64,000 nt of DNA from Conexibacter sp. CPCC 206217 (GCF_030646165.1 NZ_JAUTDO010000005.1:434001-498000); one strand, 5' to 3'. Numbered from the stretch's first letter, positions 44,158-52,849 are shown. The notes: generated by a model not told the origin, from the letters alone. Translations and numbers: made by a program.

Positions 44158-44859
44158 GTGCCGAAAGAGCTGACTCGCCTGTTTCCCGAGGAAGTCGCGC
44201 GCCTCGCCACGACCCCGCTGCCGGGGTGGGAGGGAGCTGAGCAGCGGCTCCTCGCACGTGACCCCGTCGCGGGCTCCGAGACGCTGCGCGTGGACGTTCG
44301 CGCGGGCGCAGCCGTCGAGACCGCGTCCCCGGACGGCTGGCGCGAGACGTACGTGCTCGCGGGCGCGCTCGTGCTCGATGGGCGTCGCTTCACCGACGGG
44401 TCCTACATCTGCCGGCCTCCGCGAGCGGGAGAGCGCGCGGTGGCTGGCGGGGACGGCGCCGTCGTCCTGCAACTGCGTGACGTCAACAGCTCGCTCGACA
44501 AGTCCGCGGTCGCGCTGAGTGCCGAGGACGTCGCTGCGCTGCCGTGGACGCAGAAGCCCGACGGCACGCCGGGCCAGGCGTTCGAGAAGGTCCTGACACG
44601 CGGACCGTCGGGTTCGTTCGCGCGGGTGCTCAGGCTCGACGGCGTCACCCCCGGCGTCGCATTGCACACCTACGACGAGGACTGCCTCGTGCTTGCCGGC
44701 GCTTGCCGCGTGGGCGACGAGACGCACGTCGCGGGCACCTATACCTTCAACCCCGCCGGCACGCCGCACGGACCATTCGAGTTCATCGAGCCGCTGCGCT
44801 GCGTCGAGTTCGCCAACCACCCGGCTCGTCCTGCGGCTGCCGCCGAGCCGGACGCCTGA
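44158..44859 (+). CDS. Two-cupin protein C
   Basis: A 233-residue third paralogue. RETYVLAGALVLDGRRFTDGSYICRPP in the first unit, and ALHTYDEDCLVLAGAC, GTYTFNPAGTPHGPFEF and CVEFANHP in the second, match copies A and B. The phrase LRDVNSSLDKSAVALSAEDVAALPW parallels copy A (LRDFNDVLDKESVAW), showing that copies A and C are closest. GTG 44158 is preceded by AAAAAAGGA. It closes the Dpp-type block, 31 bp after the permease. Confidence 0.77.
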   Translation: MPKELTRLFPEEVARLATTPLPGWEGAEQRLLARDPVAGSETLRVDVRAGAAVETASPDGWRETYVLAGALVLDGRRFTDGSYICRPPRAGERAVAGGDGAVVLQLRDVNSSLDKSAVALSAEDVAALPWTQKPDGTPGQAFEKVLTRGPSGSFARVLRLDGVTPGVALHTYDEDCLVLAGACRVGDETHVAGTYTFNPAGTPHGPFEFIEPLRCVEFANHPARPAAAAEPDA

Positions 44860-45075
44860 CCGGAGGAGCCGAGGCTGAGCAGCAAGGCCGCTCTCGGCGG
44901 CGGCGGCGGGGAACCTCGCCTCGGACGCTCGGTCGCGGAAGATGCTGGCGAGAGCGCCGTGATCGCGATACGCCGCGGCAGACCGTGAGGTGCATCGCGC
45001 CGTGTTCCCCGCCGTGTTCTCCAGCGGTCCGGCGAGAGCCGTTCGTCGTTGAGCGGGGTCGTCAGTGACCGGCTG

Positions 45076-45834
45076 TCACACCGCAGGAGCGTGGGCGTCG
45101 TGCTCGTCCTCTACGACGTGCTGGTAGAAGCGGAAGACGTGTCTGCGCAACGCCTCGGCGGCCCCGTCGGGATCTCTCTGCTCGATCCGGTCGAGGATCG
45201 CGCGGTGCTCCTCGACGAGCCGGTCTCGCTCCTGCTGCCAGTCGGTCAGCCGTGCGAAGCCGTCGACCATCGCCCGCCGCATCGCGCCGCGCAGCGCTTC
45301 CATCAGCACCGGCAGCAGCGCGTTGCCGGAAGCGCGCGCGAGCTGGACATGGAACTCGGTGTCGCGTGCGTGGTAGACGCCGATCGACGGTGCCTTGCTC
45401 ATGTCGTCGATCAGGCGGCGCAGTTGCTCCAGCGACTCGGGCGTCGCGTTGCGCGCGGCCTGCTCGGCCACCTGGCGCTCGAGCGCGGCGCGCACGTCGA
45501 CGATGTCGTGGGTCGGGATGCGGAGCAGGCCGGCGTGCAGGCGCAGGACGTTCTGCAGCCCGCTCTGCGTCTCGGCTGCGAGCACCGAGCCGGCCTCGGG
45601 GCCGGTCCCCCGGCGGGCGACGACGACGCCGAACATCTCCAGCACCCGCAGTGCTTCGCGCACGGACGCGCGGCTGACGCCGAACGTCTCCGCCATCTCT
45701 CGCTCGGACGGCAGGCGGTCGCCCAGCTGCAGACGGCCGCCGATGATCGCGTCCTCGATCTGGACGATGATCTGCTCGAACGCACGGAGTTGATTGAGTG
45801 CCCGGAAGGGCGTGTCGGCCGCAGGCTGGACCAT
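45076..45834 (-). CDS. GntR-family regulator, FadR subfamily
   Basis: A 252-residue FadR-type regulator. The winged HTH (residues ~20-85) reads LQLGDRLPSEREMAETFGVSRASVREALRVLEMFGVV. The FCD effector domain (~100-240) has VRAALERQVAE, DTEFHVQLARASGN and RRAMVDGF, with His/Asp residues that usually bind a metal and a carboxylate effector. Its own start codon is covered by a box of the kind found at eight further positions to 60.7 kb, so it is the likely local repressor. Carboxylic or hydroxy acids are common effectors of this family. Confidence 0.92.
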   Translation of the reverse strand: MVQPAADTPFRALNQLRAFEQIIVQIEDAIIGGRLQLGDRLPSEREMAETFGVSRASVREALRVLEMFGVVVARRGTGPEAGSVLAAETQSGLQNVLRLHAGLLRIPTHDIVDVRAALERQVAEQAARNATPESLEQLRRLIDDMSKAPSIGVYHARDTEFHVQLARASGNALLPVLMEALRGAMRRAMVDGFARLTDWQQERDRLVEEHRAILDRIEQRDPDGAAEALRRHVFRFYQHVVEDEHDAHAPAV

Positions 45835-45847
45835 TGGTCTGACAGTA
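45833..45847. promoter_or_regulatory. GntR box at the regulator's own start
   Basis: ATTGGTCTGACAGTA overlaps the gntR ATG (45832-45834, minus strand). Read in the other direction it is TACTGTCAGACCAAT, matching the GGTCAGACC core of the other boxes on one side. This implies autorepression and a short-leader or leaderless transcript. Confidence 0.65.
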
Positions 45848-45907
45848 CCATGGCCTACCCGACGATACGCCGGGATACCGCCCGCCTGCGGGCCGATCCG
45901 CCGGCGT

Positions 45908-46705
45908 TCACGCTCTGCTGAGCTGCGCGAGGAACGGCCGCAGGTCCGGATAGGTGGTCGTCTCCCAAGCGCCGTCGACGAACAGGTTCGTGCCCGACAC
46001 GTATGTCGCGTCGTCGCTGCCGAGGAAGAGGGCGGCGGCGGCCATGTCCTCGGGCTGGCCGACGCGCTTGAGCGGGATCCGCTCCAGGTATGCGTCGGTC
46101 GCGCCCGGCAGCGCCTGCAGCCCGGCGGTCAGCGGAGTCTCCGTGAGGCCCGGCGACACGGCGTTCACGCGGATCCCCTGTTCGCCGAACTCGAGCGCGC
46201 CGCACTGCGTCAGCATCGCCACGCCGGCCTTGGCAGCGCAGTAGGCCGAGCCGCCGAACATCGGGACGCGGGAGTTCAGCGAGGCGACGTTCACGATCGC
46301 GCCGCCGCCCTGGTCGACGATCTGCCGCGCCTCGTGCTTCATCGCGAAGAAGACGCCGGTGAGGCAGAGGTCGAGCACCCGGCGCCAGTCGGCCTCGGTC
46401 TGCTCCACCAGCATCGCGCCGCCGCCGCCGCCGGCGACGTTGAAGCCGACGTCGAGCTTGCCGTAGCGCTCGACGGCGGTCACGACCATCGCCTCGACGG
46501 CGTGCTCGCTGGTGACGTCGGTCGTGAGGCCGGTGAAGCGCTCCCCGAGCTGCTCGCCGAGCGCTTCGAGCTTTGCGCTGTCGATGTCGCCGGCGACGAC
46601 CGACGCGCCCTCGGCGACGAGACGACGGACGATCGCCGCGCCGATGCCGGACGCGCCGCCGGTCACGACCGCGACCTTGCCGGCATACCTCGAGTCGTTG
46701 CTCAC
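45908..46705 (-). CDS. Classical SDR dehydrogenase
   Basis: A 265-residue short-chain dehydrogenase with standard catalytic residues. TGGASGIG is the cofactor loop, Asp in AGDID favours NAD, NVAGG follows, and the catalytic Tyr and Lys are in SAYCAAKAGVAML. GTNLFVDGAWETT is the C-terminal part. Unlike the three SDRs of the 26-36 kb region, its YxxxK is intact. The start is GTG 46705. It follows the HSL-type hydrolase by 40 bp and is probably cotranscribed with it, oxidising the alcohol released. Confidence 0.9.
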   Translation of the reverse strand: MSNDSRYAGKVAVVTGGASGIGAAIVRRLVAEGASVVAGDIDSAKLEALGEQLGERFTGLTTDVTSEHAVEAMVVTAVERYGKLDVGFNVAGGGGGAMLVEQTEADWRRVLDLCLTGVFFAMKHEARQIVDQGGGAIVNVASLNSRVPMFGGSAYCAAKAGVAMLTQCGALEFGEQGIRVNAVSPGLTETPLTAGLQALPGATDAYLERIPLKRVGQPEDMAAAALFLGSDDATYVSGTNLFVDGAWETTTYPDLRPFLAQLSRA

Positions 46706-46745
46706 TGTCTCTTCTCCTGGTCGTGTCTGCGGGACGGTGGGGCCG

Positions 46746-47699
46746 TCATGGACGCACGGCCGCGGCGAGGTACTCGTCGATGTGGGCGACGGCCGCCTGT
46801 GCCGCGGGAACCGGCGCGCTGTCGAAGCCGTGCTCGGCGCCGGGGACGAGCAGCAGCTCGCACGGGACCTCGGAGGCGAGCAGGCGGCAGGCGAGGAAGA
46901 CGGTGTCGTCGACGAGCGAGTCGGCGGTGCCGACGCTGAGCAGGACCGGTGGCAGGCCGGTCAGGTCGGCGTAGAGCGGCGAGACGTCGGGCGTCCCGCG
47001 CACAGCCGCGTCGGGCACATAGCGGTCGTAGAACCAGTCCAGCGAACGACGGGTGATCAGCACGCCCCTTTCGCCGTGGCGCTGGCTCGGCGTCATCGTG
47101 AGGTCGTAATTGCCGTAGAGCAGGTTGGCCGCGGCGAACGCAGCGTGCGCGCCGTCTCGCTTGAGGCGCAGCAGGGCGCAGAGCGCGAGGTTCGCGCCGG
47201 CCGACTCGCCGCCGATCACGAGCCGCTCGGCGCCGAACTGCTCGGACGCGTGGTCGGAGATCCAGCGGGCGGCGCGCGCGCAGTCGTCCAGCGGCGCCGG
47301 GTAGGGATGCTCGGGCGCCCGCCGGTACTCGATGCTGACGGCCGTCATGCCCGTCGCCTCGACGATCCGCTCCAGCCGCTCGTCCTGCATGTCCGACGCG
47401 CCGATCGTCCAGCCGCCGGCGTGGCAGTGGACGTAGACCCCTGTCGGCTCGGGACTGTCGATCACTCGCAACGGGATGCCCCCGCCCGGCGAGGGGGCGA
47501 CCAAGGCGCGCGCCCGCGGCGAGCGATACGGCTCGCCGGCCGCCGTCATCACGCCGCGCAGGCGCTCCAGTGACTCGGGCGGAAACGTCCAGCCCAGCTG
47601 CTCCATGCCGCCGACGAGCGCCGCGTTGAATTCACGCACCTCGTCGGAGACGGCGCGGCTGTCGAAAGCCGCCGCGTCGATTGAGGCGATCTCGTTCAC
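46746..47699 (-). CDS. Alpha/beta hydrolase, HSL (family IV esterase) type
   Basis: A 317-residue esterase-like hydrolase. The oxyanion motif is YVHCHAGGWTIG (HAGGW in place of HGGG). The nucleophile Ser is in IGGESAGAN, the Asp in SVGTADSLVDDT and the His in GAEHGFDS. It hydrolyses carboxylic esters, and no signal peptide is present. It starts with GTG at 47699, and a GntR box lies 28 bp upstream. It would supply acid and alcohol to the downstream steps. Confidence 0.9.
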   Translation of the reverse strand: MNEIASIDAAAFDSRAVSDEVREFNAALVGGMEQLGWTFPPESLERLRGVMTAAGEPYRSPRARALVAPSPGGGIPLRVIDSPEPTGVYVHCHAGGWTIGASDMQDERLERIVEATGMTAVSIEYRRAPEHPYPAPLDDCARAARWISDHASEQFGAERLVIGGESAGANLALCALLRLKRDGAHAAFAAANLLYGNYDLTMTPSQRHGERGVLITRRSLDWFYDRYVPDAAVRGTPDVSPLYADLTGLPPVLLSVGTADSLVDDTVFLACRLLASEVPCELLLVPGAEHGFDSAPVPAAQAAVAHIDEYLAAAVRP

Positions 47700-47726
47700 T
47701 GCTCCTCCTTGCCGTGGCCCGCAGTT

Positions 47727-47831
47727 GAAGGCCTTACCAAGACCATATCCTCACGAATGGCATGAATGCAAGGCAAATGGTCTCCGTAGGAAGGGCGCAA
47801 GGCGTCACGTGGGTTCAAAGGCCAGACCTTG
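47727..47831. promoter_or_regulatory. Three GntR boxes in a divergent promoter region
   Basis: GAAGGCCTTACCAAG (47727-47741), AATGGTCTCCGTAGG (47776-47790, weak) and AAAGGCCAGACCTTG (47817-47831) lie between the esterase (minus) and the MFS transporter (plus), in a 276-bp gap. One site is near each gene, consistent with co-repression of both directions. Confidence 0.55.
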
Positions 47832-47975
47832 ACATGGGGGAGTCATCGATGGGAAGGTCGTCCTGCCGCGGATCGCCGAGGTCGCGGATGAGAGAACAGC
47901 CGAAAGGCGCGCTTTCGCGTCGCGTCAATCCGCGCCGTGCGCAGCACGCGCAGTTCAACCGCAGGAGGGAAGACG

Positions 47976-49517
47976 ATGAGTAACGTCCATCGGCCTGGCG
48001 TGGCCGGGCCCGCGACAGCGCACGTGCGGGGGGCGGGGTTCGCGGCCGGAATCCCGTTCTTCCTCGTGCTGCTGGCCGCGACGGGGATCGTGACCGACAT
48101 CCAGGGGGTCGCGCTGCTGCCGCTCGTCGGCACGATGGCCAGCGACCTCGGGCTGTCGGCGTCGCAGACGGGCTGGGCGCTCAACGCGCTCAGTCTCGCG
48201 AGCGCGGTCGTGCTCGGGCTCAGCGCGCGCTACGCCGACATCGTCGGCCATCGGCGCGTGCTCGTACCGTTGATGACGCTGGGCGTCGTCGGCTCCGTCG
48301 TCTGCGCGCTCGCCTCCAGCTTCGAGCTGCTGGTCGTCGGCCGCGTGCTGACAGGCGTGGCGATCTCGGCGCCGATGGCATGGGCGATGCTGAAGATCCG
48401 CGCCGACGCGAGAGTGATGCAGACCGCCGCGCTGATGAACGGCACGGTGATCTCGATCATGACGCCGATCGCGCTGATCCTCGGCGGGCTGATGCTCGAG
48501 GCGGGCACGTCGTGGACGGCGGTCTTCTGGATCATCGCGGCCGGCTACCTGGTGCTGCTCGGGCTGGCGCTCGCGGCTCCCGAGACGCCGGCGGACAAGC
48601 GCTCGAAGGTGCGGCTGGACTGGCTCGGGGCGGCCGGGCTCGGCGCCTGGCTGATCTGCCTGCTGCTGGCGATCAGCAACGGGCAGGAGTGGGGCTGGGG
48701 CTCGACCGCCGTGGTCGCGCTGTTCGCGGCCGGGGTGCTGGTGCTGCTGCTGTGGATCGTCCAGCAGCGGCGCACCGAGGACGCGCTGCTCGACTTCCGC
48801 GACATGGACAGGCGCCAGGTCTTCAGCGGCTACCTCTCCTACTGCGGCATCGCCGCGCTGGCGAGCGGCATGTACCTGATCGTCCCGGCGATCGCGCAGA
48901 CCCCGTCCGACGTCGGCTACGGCTTCGGCTCCAGCGTGCTCGGCTCCTCGATGACGCTGCTGCCGATCCTGCCGGGGACGTTCCTCGCCTCGGCGATCTC
49001 GCGCCATCTGCTGCCGCGCGTCGGGCCGCGGCCGCCGATGATCCTCGGCGGCGCGCTCTGCGTCGTCGCCTACCTCTGGTACGCGCTCGCGCACGCGCAC
49101 CTCTGGCAGCTGTACGTCGGGACGGCGCTCTACGGCGTTGGCATCGTGATCTGCTTCAACGTCGGTTGGGCGCTCGTCGCGGCCGCCGGGCGCCAGGACA
49201 ACATGTCGATCACGTTCGGGATCCAGTACGCGCTGGCGCTCCCGGTCGGCGCGTTGACGACGGCGATCATGATCGTCGTCATGAACGCCGATCACATCGC
49301 CGGCACGGCGGTGCCGGTCGAGGGCGGTTTCACCGTCGACTTCTACATCCTCGCGGGCATCGCCGTGGTGACGCTGCTGGCCAACGGGCTGTTCGCCGTC
49401 CCACGCGCGCTCACCCACCACGGGGAGCGGGACGTCAGCGGCCCTGCGACGGATGCGCTCGAAGGTCTGGAGGGGGCAGGCAGCGTCTCGCTCCCGCTCG
49501 GCGCGCGGCAACGCTGA
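47976..49517 (+). CDS. MFS transporter, DHA2-like
   Basis: A 513-residue MFS protein, about 14 helices by length and hydrophobicity. ARYADIVGHRRVLVPLMTLG is motif A-like, and GRVLTGVAISAPMAWAMLKI is helix 4. The long C-terminal loop precedes helices with FTVDFYILAGIAVVTLLANGL. DHA2 proteins export drugs or metabolites by proton antiport. The ATG at 47976 follows AGGAGGGA at ideal spacing. It ends 34 bp before the convergent metallo-beta-lactamase gene. Confidence 0.88.
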   Translation: MSNVHRPGVAGPATAHVRGAGFAAGIPFFLVLLAATGIVTDIQGVALLPLVGTMASDLGLSASQTGWALNALSLASAVVLGLSARYADIVGHRRVLVPLMTLGVVGSVVCALASSFELLVVGRVLTGVAISAPMAWAMLKIRADARVMQTAALMNGTVISIMTPIALILGGLMLEAGTSWTAVFWIIAAGYLVLLGLALAAPETPADKRSKVRLDWLGAAGLGAWLICLLLAISNGQEWGWGSTAVVALFAAGVLVLLLWIVQQRRTEDALLDFRDMDRRQVFSGYLSYCGIAALASGMYLIVPAIAQTPSDVGYGFGSSVLGSSMTLLPILPGTFLASAISRHLLPRVGPRPPMILGGALCVVAYLWYALAHAHLWQLYVGTALYGVGIVICFNVGWALVAAAGRQDNMSITFGIQYALALPVGALTTAIMIVVMNADHIAGTAVPVEGGFTVDFYILAGIAVVTLLANGLFAVPRALTHHGERDVSGPATDALEGLEGAGSVSLPLGARQR

Positions 49518-49550
49518 GCGCGGCGCGCGGCCGGCGGGGCAGCCGCGCCG

Positions 49551-50399
49551 TCAACCGGTCTCGGTCGCGTCCCGCGCGCGTCGACGCTCGTGCGCCATCT
49601 GCAGGCCACGCTGATTCTGGTCCAGCGGAACGGTCAGCTCGTAGTCGGCCACCTGCTGGGGCGTGCAGGTGCGCGCGAGCAGCCGCCGCGCGTCGCGCAC
49701 GTAGCGCTGCTCCCCGCCGCGACGCAGGCGGTCGTGCTCGGCCAGCGCCGCGGCGACCTCCTCCAGGTGCGGGCCGGGATTCGCGACCGCGCCGAAGTGC
49801 GTCAGCGCGAGCTCGCTCGGCCCCCAGGCCGCGATCAGCTCGAGCGACCGGCGCCAGAGCGCGAGGTCGACGTCCGGCGGCGGCGTCGGCGGCAGCACGG
49901 GGCCGGCACCGAGCCGCACACCGCAGACGTCGCCGACATAGGCGCGCCCAGAGTCCTCGTCGAGATACGCCAGGTGGTGCTTGGCGTGCCCGGGTGTCGC
50001 GGCCGTGCGCAAGCCGGCGGCGCGCTCGCCGCCGTCGAGCGCACGGATGTTCTGAGCCGGCACGGGCAGCATCGTCCCGAAGCGCAGCTCGAGCTCGTCT
50101 CCGAAGACGCGCTTGGCGCTCTCCCACAGCCGGGCGGGGTCAGCGAGGTGCCGGGCTCCTGCGGCGTGCACGATCACCTCGACGCCGGGCCACCGTCGCA
50201 CCAGCGCCCCGACCGCGCCCGCGTGGTCGAAGTGGATGTGCGTCAGCGCGATCGCGCGCGGCCGCCAGCCGTCCAGCCGCCGCAGGAGCGTCGGCAGGGT
50301 CGAGGCGGGGCCCGGATCGACGATCGCGTCGGCGGTCCGCCAGGCGCCGATGAGGCCGGGCCGGCTCATGAACTGCAGGTCGATCGGTGTGGAGGGCAT
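49551..50399 (-). CDS. Metallo-beta-lactamase-fold hydrolase
   Basis: A 282-residue MBL-fold protein. The metal motif is THIHFDHAG (HxHxDH), with a further His in TPGHAKHHLAYL, Asp in AYVGDVCGVR and His in LALTHFGAV. The family includes thioesterases and glyoxalase II-like enzymes, and a role as a CoA-thioester or lactone hydrolase in this cluster is possible. The start at 50399 (MPSTPIDLQF) is chosen. An upstream in-frame ATG at 50453 lies beside the GntR box and would make a nearly leaderless message. Confidence 0.85.
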   Translation of the reverse strand: MPSTPIDLQFMSRPGLIGAWRTADAIVDPGPASTLPTLLRRLDGWRPRAIALTHIHFDHAGAVGALVRRWPGVEVIVHAAGARHLADPARLWESAKRVFGDELELRFGTMLPVPAQNIRALDGGERAAGLRTAATPGHAKHHLAYLDEDSGRAYVGDVCGVRLGAGPVLPPTPPPDVDLALWRRSLELIAAWGPSELALTHFGAVANPGPHLEEVAAALAEHDRLRRGGEQRYVRDARRLLARTCTPQQVADYELTVPLDQNQRGLQMAHERRRARDATETG

Positions 50400-50455
50400 C
50401 TGGTCCGTGGATCGGGGAGTCGCGCCAGCGAGAACCCAGCGCGGTAGGATCATGA

Positions 50456-50470
50456 AATGGTAAGGCCTCT
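50456..50470. promoter_or_regulatory. GntR box over the M24 start codon
   Basis: AATGGTAAGGCCTCT (its reverse complement AGAGGCCTTACCATT matches the other boxes) covers the M24 ATG at 50457 and lies 57 bp from the divergent MBL start. It can control both genes. Confidence 0.55.
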
Positions 50471-51710
50471 GGACGACTTGACCGCAGAACTGCCCGCAGC
50501 CGCGGCGTTCGACCACGCGGCGCGTCTCGAGCGCTTCTCGGCAACGCTCGGGCACACCGGCTTCGCCGCCGCGATCGTCAGTCAGCCGCAGGACCTCTAT
50601 TACCTGACGGGGACAGCGCAGCCATGCAACCTCGTTGTCGTGCCGGGCGCTCAGCCGGTGCTGCTGGCGCGGCGCTTCGCCGACCTGGCCGAGGCGGAGG
50701 CCGTGGGCGTGCCGGTGCGCTCCGGCGCCGGTTTCGCGGCCGTCGGGCGCGAGCTGCAGCGGCGTGGCGTGCGCGCCGGCCGGCTCGGCCTCGAGCTCGA
50801 CGTGATCCCCGCGGCGCTCTACCGCCGGGCTGCCCACGCCTTCCCCTCGTTCGAGCTCGACGACTGCGCCGCGCCGCTGCTGCGCCAGCGCGCGGTCAAG
50901 GACGAGCTGGAGGTCGCATGCCTGCGCGCCGCGGCCGCGCGCTTCGCGCTGGTGCACGAGACGCTCGTGAGCCACCTGCGCGCCGGCGTGTCCGAGCTGG
51001 AGCTGGCGGCCGAGGTCGAGCGCGTGCTGCGCCGGGCAGGCCATGCCGGGCTGGTCGCCCAGCGGCGCTGGGACGCCGCCCTGCAGCCCGAGGGGACGCT
51101 CGCGTCGGGACCCAACCTGTCGACGATCTCCGGCGGGCCGATCACGGTCTCGGGGGTCGGCCTGAGCCGCGCGACGCCGTTCGGCGCCTCGGCGCGCCGT
51201 GTCGCCTCCCGCGACCTCGTCAACATCGATCTCGGGATCAACGTCGCCGGCTACCACGCTGACATGGCGCGGACCTACGCGGTCGGCGGCGTCTGTGAGC
51301 GTACGGCCGAGCTGGCGCACGCGGTCCGCACGATCCAGGACGCGATCCTCGCGCGGGTGCGGCCCGGCGTCGCGACGGCGGACGTCTACCACGCCGGCGT
51401 CGCGGCGGCGCACGAGGCGGGCTGCGGCGACTTCTTCCAGGGCCACGGCGCGCACCATGGTCCCTACGTCGGCCACGGCATCGGCCTCGAGCTGGACGAG
51501 CCGCCGGTGCTCGGGCCGCACGCGAACGGCGCGGTCGGCGCCGGGATGGTGCTCGCGATCGAGCCGAAGCTGATCTCGCCGGGCTTCGGCGCGGTGAACC
51601 TGGAGGACGACGTCGTCGTCACCGCGGCGGGGGCGGAGCTGCTGTCGAGGGTGCCGCGCGCCGTCTTCGCCGTCGACGGCGTCGGCGGGCTGGCCGAGGC
51701 GTTGCGATGA
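50457..51710 (+). CDS. M24 metallopeptidase (Xaa-Pro peptidase/creatinase family)
   Basis: A 417-residue pita-bread-fold hydrolase. The N-domain (~25-155) has the prolidase/creatinase fold. All five metal ligands of the C-domain are visible: NIDLGINVAGYHADMARTY (two Asp), GHGIGLELDEPP (His), LAIEPKL (Glu) and NLEDDVVVT (Glu). It is therefore a dinuclear peptidase type rather than a metal-free creatinase. Cleavage of an amide bond next to a proline or similar residue is expected. A GntR box overlaps its start. Confidence 0.9.
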   Translation: MVRPLDDLTAELPAAAAFDHAARLERFSATLGHTGFAAAIVSQPQDLYYLTGTAQPCNLVVVPGAQPVLLARRFADLAEAEAVGVPVRSGAGFAAVGRELQRRGVRAGRLGLELDVIPAALYRRAAHAFPSFELDDCAAPLLRQRAVKDELEVACLRAAAARFALVHETLVSHLRAGVSELELAAEVERVLRRAGHAGLVAQRRWDAALQPEGTLASGPNLSTISGGPITVSGVGLSRATPFGASARRVASRDLVNIDLGINVAGYHADMARTYAVGGVCERTAELAHAVRTIQDAILARVRPGVATADVYHAGVAAAHEAGCGDFFQGHGAHHGPYVGHGIGLELDEPPVLGPHANGAVGAGMVLAIEPKLISPGFGAVNLEDDVVVTAAGAELLSRVPRAVFAVDGVGGLAEALR

Positions 51711-51756
51711 GGCGGGGACGGCTGTGATCGGTGTGCAAACGGACGGAGAGGTCGAA

Positions 51757-52005
51757 ATGTCGAGCGCGTCAACGAGACCGTCGGGAGTCGTGGCCTCCCA
51801 CCGGTCGCAGGAGATCGTCTGCGGGCTGGGCGACGGGCAGGTGCTCGCGCTCTATCCGCCGATCGGCGGCGCCGCCTGCGAGCGCTGCTCGGTGCGGGCG
51901 GACGACGTCTGCTACGTCATCCGGGAGGGCGACGGGAGGGAGCGTCACGGAGGCGTCTGCGGCCCGTGCCTCGCGCAATTGCTCGGGCAGCACGCGCACG
52001 GGTGA
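51757..52005 (+). CDS. Small cysteine-rich protein, 82 aa
   Basis: An unrecognised 82-residue protein with six cysteines, four of them as CERC and CGPC pairs, suggestive of a zinc ribbon, plus EIVC and DVCY. No signal peptide or membrane segment is present. The ATG at 51757 follows GGAGAGG at good spacing, better than the upstream GTG codons. It lies between the M24 and TetR genes. Confidence 0.6.
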   Translation: MSSASTRPSGVVASHRSQEIVCGLGDGQVLALYPPIGGAACERCSVRADDVCYVIREGDGRERHGGVCGPCLAQLLGQHAHG

Positions 52006-52031
52006 CCGTCGCCACCGCCGTCTCCATCGAA

Positions 52032-52037
52032 TAGAAT
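52032..52037 (+). promoter_or_regulatory. -10 element; TetR message may be leaderless
   Basis: TAGAAT (52032-52037) lies 10 bp before the GTG at 52048 and is flanked by TCGA repeats (TCGAATAGAATCGA, an imperfect palindrome that could be a TetR operator). No SD sequence fits in the space. The -35 is weak. Confidence 0.4.
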
Positions 52038-52047
52038 CGACGCGCCC

Positions 52048-52686
52048 GTGGCGTCCAGATCCGCACCTGCTCCGAGCCCGGGCTCCGGGCGAGCGCAGCA
52101 GCGCGAAGCGACCCGCGAGCGCCTGATCGAGGGTGCGCTCGCCTGCTTCGAGCGCAAGAGCTACCTGGCGACGACCGTCGAGGACATCCTCGAGGAGGCT
52201 GGTGCCGGGCGAGCGACCTTCTACGCGCACTTCACGGGCAAGGGCGCGCTCCTGATCAGCGCGCTGGGCGATCTCGACCCGATCGTGGACGCCTCCTACG
52301 AGCGGCTCAACTCCCAGCTGAACAGACGGGGGGAGCTCTCGCGGGCGCAGTTGCACGCCTGGCTGACGGGTTGGGCCGACGAGTGGGAGCGGTACGCCGT
52401 GCTGCTGCGGGCGGCATGGCAGGCGGCCACGAGCGACCCCGGCATCCACCGGCGCAACCTCGAGGTCGAAGCCAGGATCACGGAGCTGCTGACCCACTAC
52501 CTGGAGCGGTATCAGGGGGCGTCGCGCGAGCGTGCCCGCATGCGCTCGGTCCTGCTCCAGATGATGAGCGAGCGCGCCTTCTACACGATGATCTCCTCGA
52601 TCGACTTCGATCGCGAACAGGCGCTGGAGGTGCTGAGCGAGTTCTGGTGGTCGGTGCTCAGCGAGGGCGATCAATCCGTCGAGTAG
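52048..52686 (+). CDS. TetR-family regulator
   Basis: A 212-residue TetR regulator. The HTH (~residues 20-65) reads TRERLIEGALACFERKSYLATTVEDILEEAGAGRATFYAHFTGKGALL. The remainder is a helical ligand domain with aromatic-rich FWWSVLSEG at the end. It lies upstream of the luciferase-like monooxygenase in the same direction, separated by a promoter and GntR box, so that gene may answer to both regulators. Confidence 0.9.
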   Translation: MASRSAPAPSPGSGRAQQREATRERLIEGALACFERKSYLATTVEDILEEAGAGRATFYAHFTGKGALLISALGDLDPIVDASYERLNSQLNRRGELSRAQLHAWLTGWADEWERYAVLLRAAWQAATSDPGIHRRNLEVEARITELLTHYLERYQGASRERARMRSVLLQMMSERAFYTMISSIDFDREQALEVLSEFWWSVLSEGDQSVE

Positions 52687-52707
52687 GCGTCGGGCCGGCG
52701 CAATCCA

Positions 52708-52764
52708 TGAGGTCAGGCCAATGAAAGGCGTGGTCTTGACCGGGATTGGGCCCGTATGTAAGGT
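52708..52764 (+). promoter_or_regulatory. GntR box and promoter before the LLM monooxygenase
   Basis: The box TGAGGTCAGGCCAAT (52708-52722) lies just upstream of TTGACC (52736-52741), a 17-bp spacer and TAAGGT (52759-52764). A second palindrome, GGTCTTGACC (52732-52741), overlaps the -35. The gene starts at 52850 after an 80-base leader with GGAGAGG. Confidence 0.55.
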
Positions 52765-52849
52765 GAACACCGTGTTCGCTTTTCTCCGGTGAGGAGCCGG
52801 GGGCTCGCACGGCGAGCGCGTTCTTGGTGTCCTGGAGAGGAGAGCCGGC

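Noticed and set aside
50457..51710. Annotation of the M24 protein as creatinase
   Set aside because: All five dinuclear metal ligands of peptidase-type M24 enzymes are present, whereas creatinase lacks them.
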